From Branchiostoma floridae (Eukaryota; Chordata; Leptocardii; Amphioxiformes; Branchiostomatidae), in the NCBI RefSeq assembly GCF_000003815.2, contig NC_049985.1, positions 24,517,834-24,581,833 of the forward strand: DNA of 64,000 nucleotides. The letters run 5' to 3'. The notes beneath the pieces are model-generated. The model was not told the DNA's origin and searched no databases. It saw nothing but the letters and a program-made list of their open reading frames with translations. Numbering within the stretch: the stretch's first letter is position 1; each line of letters opens with the position of its first letter. The translations under genes were made by a program, and so were the position numbers. Shown piece after piece: positions 24,281-34,181 of the stretch.

Positions 24281-25229
24281 TTAACCCTCATCCGACCGTT
24301 ACATTTTTACGACGAATCTGACCGTATGGGGTCATTTTTGACCCCATTTTGTTTTGCTCATAGACATATTTCTGCTGGCTTATTTTGTCATTTCTATGTA
24401 TTTACTGTTTCACCAATCTATGAAAAATATTTTAACAAGTTTTGGTGTCAGTAGTTATTACTCATTATCATAATTTATGCAGAAAATGAGGAGAAACCAC
24501 ATTTGCTCTGAAAATCTACCATACTCAACCTACTTAAACAATGTTTTGAATTATAGATTTCTAAACAAAGGTTTTGATGCTGCAATAATACTTATAGCAT
24601 AATAATGCTATTTAACAAGAAAAAATACAATATTTGTGAAAAGTAACGAATTTATTACTTAATTATGCACCATATTCCGCCATCGAAACACACACATACA
24701 ATAACTCTTGTCTATTTTCCCGCAGAGATCTTTCTTATAGGTTCCTTCTGCACATTCTGTCCATATATTGTTTCTTAATTAATTAGAAACATTTTCATTT
24801 TCATTAGCAAAGGTAATTAGTGCGTATTATCATAATTTATGCAGAATGTCAAAAAACTGTGTTTTACACTAAAATACTAAATTTCTTGCAAAATTTTCGG
24901 TGTTTAATCATCCAGGCAACTATAGCGTATTGCTGTAATAGCAATGATGAGGAATGCCTGTTATTTCATTGACATGTCTTGATATTTATGTAATTAATGA
25001 TTCATAATTGGCTGGGGTCATTTTTGACCCCACCGAACCAGACACAAACTTTCAAGTATATCTTATACAATAATGGACAAAACTCGGTGAAAAATTGGTA
25101 GATGCTGTAAGACATGTATACAAACAAATTCATGGAAGGAAATTTTTCTCCGATGAAAAATGTTGCTATGACAGATAAAAATATAGGCCTGGGGTCAAAA
25201 ATGACCCCATACGGTTGGATGAGGGTTAA
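24281..25229. mobile_element. piggyBac-type MITE, CCCTCATCC family
   Basis: TTAA occurs at both edges (24281-24284 and 25226-25229). The inverted ends are TTAACCCTCATCCGACCG and acggttggatgagggttaa. Just inside each end, and once more at about 25014, lies the near-palindrome ggggtcatttttgacccc. It is 949 bases long with no transposase. Confidence 0.88.
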
Positions 25230-26063
25230 GTTGTATTAAGGTCTTTTTATTAAGAATGTTTGTAATTGATACGCAATTCAGACATGTACATTGACTGCCA
25301 TGTATCTACAAATAAACTATTCAAACTAAAAGACTCTGAACTACCAGAGCGATCTTGTTTACATTCACAAAAATCGAAAGACAAGCTATGACAAACCTAT
25401 GTGCTACATTGATAGGAATGTGACTGGCTTATTTGTTTTCGAGGTTATATTAATGGTATGATACACACATCGATGATGATGATATGGGCCAACAAAAGTT
25501 ATGTCTGTTTATTCCTTTTCGGAATATACATGAGTAGAGTAATCAAAAGACTAAAGTCTAGTGATCTTGGCTAAGCTGCTCACCTTTGTTCAATCATGTT
25601 ATTACTTACGTCACCCATAAAGTAATTAATTATATGTCAAAATACAATACGCATACCGTAGCCTATAGCTAGATCTCAGCTCTGTCATGTTAGTGTTTTG
25701 CGAGTTTCTTACACAAAAAAACATGAGGGTGCGGCTTTAATATCATACACAGAATAAAGTTACATGTTTTTGATATGTAACCTATTGATTAATACCTATC
25801 TTTTAGATCGTATCGCTAAAAAACTATTTAAAAAGAATATCTGGAAGTATCGAACAAAGTTCCTATTTTTCGATTAGAGACATATGTATCAAACACACAT
25901 TGAGCTTTAGATAATATATATGCCAAACTTGTTATTATCTATTACCGGAATAACTAGGCATACAGTTTAGATATAGCTTACATTTAATTCAACATGAGTT
26001 TAAAGTCATGCTAACTTTGGAGACGAATGCACAAATTAATATTTACCAGGAAACTGGACTTTT
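25230..26063. other. non-coding, 3' flank of the receptor kinase
   Basis: An AT-rich stretch with no frame of interest, presumably containing the 3' UTR of the minus-strand kinase gene. Confidence 0.4.
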
Positions 26064-28906
26064 CTAAACTGCGGACTCCTTCTCGACGACAAACAGTGGA
26101 TCTATTTCTTCACGACAGTCTGTCAGCTTCTGCTCAAGTTCTACCGGCTCTGGTCTGGCTGACGGGTCCTCCTGCCAACACGACTTCATGACGTCATACA
26201 GTCTGTCCGGACATCCGGGTGGTTTCTGCAGACGATATCCCTGTCTCAGGATCCCGACCAACCTGGGACAACTCAGTCGGATCTCGTTCTGATAGCCGGG
26301 TTCCTCCCCGAACGCGGCGATCTCCCATATCAGCACGCCGAACGACCACGTGTTGCTCTCGCACGTGAACTGGCGAGTCTCCAGCGACTCCAGAGCCATC
26401 CACTTCAGAGGGAGGAGTTCCTCCGCGTCGTTCTTGCCTGAGGAGATGTACGTGGTTGTGGTGTACACATCATGGGCCAGACCGAAGTCTGACAGCTTGG
26501 TGACGTCGTCTCCACTGATGAGGACGTTTCGAGCGGCCACGTCACCGTGAGCGATGCGCAGACGTCGGAGCTCCTTCAGGGCACGTGATATGTGGACTGC
26601 GTAGCGGAGAAAGCTGCCCACTAGACAAGCAACGTTATTTTTAGTCTGCTGTTTCAAAAGTTGAAGGAGATCACCTTTGGCAGCATATTCCAAGAGAATA
26701 CACCTTGGCCTAGACCTGGTGATGACACCAAACAGCTTGATAATGTTGGGATGCCCATCAGGGTTGTGTTCTTCGCAGTTTTCGTCCAAAGCAACCAGCA
26801 TTGCTGCTTCACGATAGAAAGCTCGATAGCACAGTCTGTCCTTCGAACGGGCGGACTTGACCGCCACAACTGTGACGTCAGCGTTAGCGGTGCGTAAACG
26901 CCCTTCCCGGATGAACGAAAATGCGCCCTGACCAATCAGATCGCCCAGAGTCAGATCCTTTGCCTTCCTCTCCCACCGTTTGAGCCAGCCGGGCTGTAGA
27001 CTCTGTGCGAGGTTTTCTTCCATACTTTTAAGTTCGAGTAACACCTGCGTCTCCTCTTGGTCTTCGTGTTGTTTCATCCGTGTTACCGCCCTCCATTTGT
27101 AAAGCGCCACTAATGCTGCCAAGACACCAAGCAGCGTCAATGAAAGGGGTATAGAGATCTGTAGTGGCAGCAGAGAAGGTTCCGTTTGGATAACGTCACA
27201 TTGCCGTCCAGTCCAGGGCGGCGTGCATGTGCAGCTCCCATCTACGTGATGGCATGTGGCGTTGTTCTTACAGTCACAGGCCTGCCGACATCTCCACCCG
27301 TACCGACCACTTAAACATGGACGGGTACAATGTATACCATACCACCCCTCTGTGCAGTTACACTGACCGTCGGTAGGATCGCAGAAGGCACCATTCTGAC
27401 ATTCGCACTCGCCCTTGCAGCTCCGTCCGTAGGTACCGTCTGGGCATTTGGTCTCACAAAGTTTTCCTGTCCATCCCGGCGGACAGACACAGCCGGCCCA
27501 CCGGTCACAGCTGGCACCATTGAGACAGTTGCAGTCCTCTTCACACAATTCACCTCTTTTGCCGGGAGGGCAGTTGCCTGTAGCTCGTAACGCGCGTGAA
27601 CTTCCGTTTTGTCTTCGGTAATAACAAGACAGGTGTAGGTACCGTTGTGTTCGGACTGGATGCTTTCGATCCTGATTTGGTCTTCTTGAGTGCCACGTAC
27701 CTTCCTTCTTGTACCATTAGGAAATGTCCAAACCATCTTCTCAACAGTCAAATGGAAAGACTTGCAGTGTAATATTAACGACCCTTTGATGTGAATCTGT
27801 CGCGAGTCGCTAGGGGTCGCGATGATGGCAACGGTACTTTGAGGTATGTCACAGACGACACCTTCCCACCCAGGCTGACACTGACAGGCACCGTTGAACC
27901 CGTGGCAGCGGGCGCCATTCTCACAACTGCAGTTCTGCTCACAGGTCAAGCCGTATTTGTTCGGCGGACACCCGACTGGCTGAGTCTCAAATTCCAGTCT
28001 AGTAACAAATACATTTTCACTTTTGCTGATGGACACAGGAACTCGTCCTTCTTGACCTTGTGGAAGTTCGCATACGAAGCGCTGCGTTTTTGTAGACATT
28101 AATGGAAAAGAAATTAACACCTTAAACTTGTATTTAGTCCATACATAAGACTTTGTGACAGTGTCTGCCAATTTCCGATCACTTAATGAGTAACACGGAA
28201 TATGGTCCTCGTCGATTATTTGTATTTCAAAAACATGCTTGGGGTCAAATGGATGAAAACATCTAAAGCATGAATTAGGTGAAAGCCACAAACTGGTCAC
28301 TGTTCTCAAGTCGTTCGCACTATGGACACCGATTATAAACACAGCAATAAAGTCTCTGCTGGCGTAAGCATGTATATTTGCATACATCGATATTTCTTTA
28401 CCTCGCGATTGCAGATAATTTTTGGTGTCAGCTCTCAAAGTGAAGAGCCCTCCACTTTTTTCCATGCACATCACAGTCACTGCCACATTGTAAGGAAGAT
28501 GCCAAGGTGTTTTGTTTTCTGATAGGACAGGCATTTCGCAGGTGTCGTTGTAGATAGGAGGATATCCGTCCACGTCCTCAACTTGTATGTCGACAAAACG
28601 GGTCTCGGTTGTCCCAGGTACGTTTACAGTCAGGTTATACCTTCGGTATATACTAAAGTCTAAAGGACGGGCTACTACAACCACACAGACGTGAGTCACA
28701 CTGAAGCGCCCGTGGATGTTTCCGTCTGTGATATCACACGGAACTTCCTCCTTGGCTCCCGGAGAGGTTGGTAGAACGTGGACAACTTGCTGTCCAATGT
28801 CGGCATTCTCTGCGATCTTGGCCGACAGGTGTACGTCTCCGTACGTCCAGTTGGAAAGAAAGAGAAGACGAACGGTGACGACAAAGAGCACAGTGTTTGT
28901 CTTCAT
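26064..28906 (-). pseudogene. intronless receptor tyrosine kinase with one frameshift (cadherin-like, EGF, Ig, EGF x3, TM, kinase)
   Basis: The chosen start (28906) opens a signal peptide, MKTNTVLFVVTVRLLFLSNW. Then follow a cadherin-like region (ENADIG, DIQVEDVDGYPPIYN, FEIQIIDED), one EGF repeat, one Ig domain (LILHCKS to HNGTYTCLV), three EGF repeats, a transmembrane helix (about 27092-27165) and a tyrosine kinase with IGQGAF, VAVK, DFGLAHDVY and LKWMALESL. The span is 2843 bases, one short of 948 codons. The frame changes once, at about 27572-27590, between Ig (ARYELQA) and the next EGF (NCPPGKRGELCEEDCNC). One missing base, either a real mutation, an allele or an assembly error, would explain it. 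The catalytic loop reads HGDVAARN instead of HRDLAARN, and subdomain IX reads NTWSFG instead of DVWSFG. No introns interrupt it, unlike usual receptor kinases, which suggests retroposition. It could be a functional gene mis-assembled at one base; 'pseudogene' is provisional. Confidence 0.75.
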
Positions 28907-29099
28907 GTTGAAGATAGCTTCACAGGCGCCTAGTTTAACAGGTTTCCCCATTTCCCCTTTTAAGTCTGACCTTTGAACTTTTGGTTCCTCTTTTGTGACG
29001 AGACGAGTGAATACCGTAACGTATAGAAGGCGGAAACTCTGCACACGTTATGTGATCAGTCCCTTTTCTCATTCTTTACGAAAACGTACATAATACAGA

Positions 29100-29345
29100 G
29101 AGCACAACATGCGACAATCGACATTCTCTGCGATCTCGGCCGACAGTTGCACTTCTCCGTACCTCCGGATGGGAAGGAAGAGAAGACGAATATTGGTGAC
29201 GAAGAGCACAGTGTTTTTCTTTATGTTAAAGTTAGATTTACATGCGCCGGGACAAAGAGATATCTATATTTCCTCTTTCTAAGCCTACCTTTTGACTTTT
29301 GGTTCCTCTTTTGTGACAAAGACGGGTGAGTGCAGATGCGTGTAG
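29100..29345 (-). pseudogene. decayed copy of the receptor kinase 5' end (copy 2)
   Basis: It reads IKKNTVLFVTNIRLLFLP, then YGEVQLSAEIAENVD, parallel to the start of the kinase gene, but the ATG is ATA. The upstream non-coding part (cttttggttcctcttttgtg) is also shared. It breaks off after about 30 codons. Confidence 0.75.
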
Positions 29346-29384
29346 AAAGCGGAAACTGTGCACACGTTATCTGTCGAAAACGCA

Positions 29385-29530
29385 CATGAGGTATAGAGTG
29401 AACAACTTGCGACATGTCGGCATTCTCTGATATCGTTAGCTTGGCCGACTTTAGCTCTGCACCACTCTGTATGTCCAGTTGGAAAGAACGAGGAGACGAT
29501 GACGACGAACAGCACAATCACGGCGTCGGT
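29385..29530 (-). pseudogene. decayed copy of the receptor kinase 5' end (copy 3)
   Basis: It contains VIVLFVVIVSS, then after a frame break SAKLTISENADMSQVVHSIP, matching the N-terminal region of the kinase gene (AENADIGQQVVHVLP). A stop and frame break disrupt it. Confidence 0.65.
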
Positions 29531-29544
29531 ATGAGGAAGATAAA

Positions 29545-30100
29545 ACCTTTTGTTTTGGGGATTTTTTTAATTTTTGATTTCAAGCAAAGTTACATCCGAA
29601 AAATTGCGTTTTTCGCACTTAATTACCAATAATTCAAAATCGAAGGCATTTTTAAAAAATCCCAAAAACAAAAACCTCGGCAAAACCATTACGGTCATTT
29701 TGAGCCGTCAATGAGTTAATTTGGACTCTTCATGGTCGGGATCTTAAACGATGTTTGCACGCATGTCATGCCACACGGAGAGCGGGAGGTTGTAATTGAT
29801 ACCGGTGTAAACAACACTTATAATATTCAAGGTCACCAACCAAAACGCCAGTAGCTTCGTTACATATTGCAGGACCCCCAAAAAGGGGCAGCGTAGATGT
29901 ACTGTCCAGAAAATTGTTTATAAAACTATATTTTTCGCCTGATTCAAGGTAGTTTGGGGGGAAAGGCCAGAAAGCACTGTTTTACCTGCAATGACCGCAG
30001 ATGACATAAATAGAACACGGGTTTGGTTCGAATTACGACAGATCGAACATCGTGGAACAAGGTTCGAATTCGGCTAGACATGGGAGGTTTTGAGCGCGAA
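29545..30100. other. non-coding, with a weak fold-back
   Basis: ccttttgttttggggatttt (about 29543) is repeated inverted as aaaaaatcccaaaaacaaaa (about 29652), suggesting a small inverted-repeat element. Nothing else is recognised. Confidence 0.4.
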
Positions 30101-30104
30101 TTAG

Positions 30105-30240
30105 ACCACCGTGAATGTTTGTCTTAATGATGAACATAGCTTCATAGGCGTCTGGATAAACAGATATTTTCCAATTCCTCTCTTAAGTTCAACCTTTGAA
30201 CTTTTGGTTCCTCTTTTGTATTGAGATGCGACTGCAGCTA
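30105..30240 (-). pseudogene. decayed copy of the receptor kinase 5' flank (copy 4)
   Basis: On the minus strand it shares the 5' flank (acctttgaacttttggttcc on plus) and the sequence around the start, where ATGAAGACAAACA has become ATTAAGACAAACA. No coding continuation is seen. Confidence 0.6.
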
Positions 30241-30948
30241 TGTGTTGCACACGTCGTGTGTAGTCAACTCCATTTCTACGACGATTGGCTTCTAAAGCAC
30301 AAGCCTTTCAGGTCCCTAAGTTTTCTTTTTAGCGTAGTTTTGCATAATGGCATAGAAAACCAGCTACAGCGGTTGTTGAATACGTTTACTTTGTTGTTCC
30401 AAGTAGGTCGAATATACATATATCTTTGGCTGTAGTATGCCAAAGGTACTTGTAAGTGAAAATGTACCTAGAAGTCTCTATAGCCCCACTGGCAGTAGTC
30501 TCGGTTCAGTTGAGTCTAAACGGAACTAAAAACAAACGGTGATGTTTGTACTTCTTCATATGCAGTGGGCCATGCATGACAGAAAACCCTGGTTATGTTA
30601 CATACAGTAGCCTTTCAGAGATCTTATTGCATACCAGTTGACACAGGGCTCTTTGTACAATTGCATTTCCATGTGTGGTGAAAATATGATGTTAGTAGTA
30701 GTAGTACTAGTAGTATCATGCAATTTTGATGCCCATGCCATGTAATTGTAATGTTACAAAAATGAATACACACGTCATAGTCAATCGTAACAGTGTAATT
30801 TCTGAAGACGGATGCTGAGCATGTACGAAACAACACCTTATTATTAGCGTGAAAGTTCAGCTGTGTTGGTAGAATACATTATGGAAAAATGCTAAACTTT
30901 ACTTCCAACATTGCAATAGCTATAGGGACTCAACCCTCTAAATTTTCG

Positions 30949-31031
30949 CGTCATTGCTGTAGATAGAAAGAATCATTCTGTGAACAAGGACCTTGTTCAC
31001 AGAATGACCCTTTCTATCTACAGCAGTGACG
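30949..31031. repeat. near-perfect 41-bp inverted repeat (hairpin)
   Basis: The left arm cgtcattgctgtagatagaa ... cattctgtgaacaagg is matched by ccttgttcacagaatg ... ttctatctacagcagtgacg with only three mismatches and a one-base centre. It lies about 1.1 kb downstream of the PARP14-like stop codon, possibly within its 3' UTR. Confidence 0.9.
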
Positions 31032-32142
31032 TCAGGAAGACACCACTTTTGCAGGAAAGTATCAAAAAGTCGACGGAGATTGACTGAAAATTTAGATGGG
31101 TGATGCCCTATAGTTAATACATTCATTTGTTGAAAGTAAAGTTTAGTAATTTTTTCTATGGCGCAACACCTGGTTGCTTCATAAAGTTTATTAAAGAGGA
31201 CACACTTTCTGACATTAATGATAAGCATTGGATGTCAACGAAGGGCATTATCACTGGATATAATAAGACTGGTTTCTCTGTATTCTGTATCTCTGGTAAA
31301 TTTATAACATGCTGTGGTGAACATTCGTCAGAACTAAAGATGATATCTAAAATAGGCTACAAAGATCTACATCGTACTCTAATTACGTGGCTGTTTCACA
31401 GCTGATAAGTGTTCTTGCATATTGCACAGAAGATGGTTTCGACTATTGAAAGCCTGGAGGAAACTTTCAGTGATGTTCTTTACCACACTGTCCAGGTACT
31501 GACTGCTGCGTGTATGAATGTCCTGCTAGTTAAGTGTGTTCTTGGGACAGTTCATGTAGCTTGGCTGGTGCGCTTTTTTCAATTATCAATTATGCAATTC
31601 TGTAGTAAACGAGCAGTAGGTAAAATTTGCTTGCTTGCAAGCCGTTATCTTATGTTGGTTAAAATTGTGACATTTCATACATGTCTTTTTTATCAATTCC
31701 TTCACAATGTACCACTGAACATTTACACAAATTCTAAGGCAAATATACAATTGATAATAAAATCTTATTCTGAAAATTTACAAACATCAAAGATTGTCAT
31801 ACAGATTATCAATTACTTTCTTATAATTTCACAGTCATGATATAAAATCCTTTTAAAAATTTCATCTTCTGTAAATCTAAAATATCTGTGCCAGAGAAAT
31901 ATTTGCACCTTGTAACATATACAGCACCATTGCACAGTTCATTATCACAGCATATTGTCCTTTTGTATTACCATATCGGTAATTTAAGAAAGAATGTCTT
32001 TGACGTTATTTTCTCGGATATGATGCTAATATGTTAATTTAAGACACATTTTTTTGGCCTAATCTTCTGGGATATGACCTGAACATGACACAATTATAGC
32101 CTTACTAAGTATGTATACTAAATTCTCCTCTGCCTTGGTAAC
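31032..32142. other. 3' flank of PARP14-like gene 2
   Basis: Plus-strand frames at 31127-31405 and 31409-31840 are AT-rich and lack any domain. The region is best read as 3' UTR or flank of the minus-strand PARP gene. Confidence 0.45.
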
Positions 32143-34181
32143 TCAAGCAAACGTGATGAGATATTCGGGATATGCCTGTGCATCATGAAACACACAGAAC
32201 ATGCTACTGTCATCATCAGTGGTGGAGTCATAGGTGTCAAGTGGACCTCCCCCTGGTCTCGTTGGGGGAACGATCATGCTGGAGTCACCGGGTGTGGATA
32301 GTCCAGTCAGCACCTTGGCCAGGAACATTCTCCTGTGCCCACTGACATCAGAACTAGCAAAGCGTCGGTCTACTGGGTAGGAAGCCTGCACAGCAAAGTA
32401 TGTCCCTTTGCCAATAGACACACCTGTAGGGAACGATATTGAATAATGTAATATAGTCTTGTAGGTAGGTAGGTAGGTAATTGTCTCTAAATCAACCTAC
32501 GTTGGTATCTATAAGTTTACCTGCACTTCAGTCACGTATCTCTAATATTATGCCAGGACTATTGGCAAATAGATCCATTTTGTGAATATGGTTGATGGAT
32601 GTTTATGACAATAAATATGCACAAGGCATGCTGTAGAGCTATTTTTGGTCCGTTTTGTGTTTTGTTGTCCTTTAGGCCACATCAATTTAATTTCTTGGTT
32701 CACGGATTTTTTCATAAAAAATATGGAGCGATAGGGCGAAAAAAAAAAATAAAAATAAAAATTGTAAAATGGTTGGGGTAAAGATAAGGGTCTGTTCCAA
32801 AACATAAAGAATAAAAAGTTTTCAGCTTGAAAAAAGTACAAAAACACTGTTACTGTACAGAAACAGCACCTATTCGTTGAAAATTACAAAAGTAGTGTCA
32901 GTTTTTATGTTTGTCCCATTCTTCATGAATGAAAATTATTACTGCAATAATAATACCCACATTTTAGAGTACTCTAAGGAGCTTATAATATAAAGGCCAA
33001 TTTGCTACACCAGAAAGTTGGTGAATGGTTTCATTAATGGTGAAAGTTTGCTGAGTGGTAATTTTTATTTTTTATTTTTTATTTTTTTTTCAAAAAATAG
33101 GAGCCAGCGAATCCGTGAACCAATGAATTAAATTGGTATGGCCTTATATCGTAATTTTTGTTCCCAAAAACTGCCTTCAGCATTTCGTTCCCAAATTTGA
33201 TGTTAACCTTACCAGGAGCTAACAGTGACATTAAAAAATTGTCTTCCACCCATTTTTGCATACTGATTCATAGTTAGGACAAACCTGTTCTTCAACTACA
33301 TTGTGTAGATCTATTTTATATATGAATTCACATTTTATATATATAACCCCTCTCCAACAAGATCTCTTCAGTGTCACTGACGAAACCTACATCAACGTAA
33401 CAGTGACATTAGCCTGACCAGCTGCTACCAGATAAACTGCAGGGACATCCCAATTAGAAATTACTTTGAATTCATAATTACCAGCTAATTGTTCTGGCAT
33501 TGGAACCAAAGAATTCGAGGTACATACCATGAACACCAGCATAGCTCCTGTTAAATCCGTTGTGATAAATCTTGGTGCAGGAGTCAGCTGAAGATCCATG
33601 CCACAGATCCTGCTCTATATTTCTGAAAAATAAAAAGATTATAAATGTAATATCCCAAGCATGTTTTGGATAAGAAATTGTCAAAACCCATATTTCTGAA
33701 TCAAAATAAAGAATGGAAAAAAAGTATCAGAGGTTATATTGAAGTCATAAACAATTGATGTACATGTACATTCCCTGCTTTGATCTATGAAGTTTACCAC
33801 AAACATTTTTGTTGTTACTGACACTTCATACTTGCTTAATGCTAGTACGAGTACCATAAAGTTTGTAACAGTGTATGTATGTGTGTGTCTTCACATGATG
33901 TTTTACAATGAGAGAATTTCAAGAGAAAAAAAGGACAAAAACGGTGTCTTACATCCCAGGGTTCTTTAGGCTGATTTTCTGCTTCTGTGCACAGTACTGG
34001 CTCCACAGTGTTGGGTTCTGCACCCTCTCAATGCTTATAATGCTCGTTAACCCGCACTTGCTGCTCACAGTCTTGTACTCTTTAGAGGATGACTTCAGAT
34101 TTACAAGGTGGCATAGCTGGGGCTTCCCAGACTTGAGGTCATTTGGTTGGGGATCCCAGTGAGACGGAACTGCACTGGTCA
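32143..34181 (-). CDS. PARP14-like 2, exons 23-25: ADP-ribosyltransferase catalytic domain
   Basis: Exon 23 is the domain entry (VPSHWDPQPND, EYKTVSSKCG, IISIERVQNPTLWSQYCAQK). Exon 24 carries the NAD+-binding His (LWHGSSADSCTKIYHNGFNR). Exon 25 has the catalytic-cleft Tyr (SIGKGTYFAVQASY) and ends AYPEYLITFA, stop TGA at 32143-32145. The third position of the H-Y-E triad falls on Met (DSSMFCVFHD), where human PARP14 has Leu. A hydrophobic residue there marks mono-ADP-ribosyltransferases, so mono-ADP-ribosylation is predicted. Confidence 0.92.

Noticed and set aside
31127-31840. Two plus-strand frames of 92 and 143 residues
   Set aside because: AT-rich with no domain; they lie in the 3' flank of the minus-strand PARP gene.
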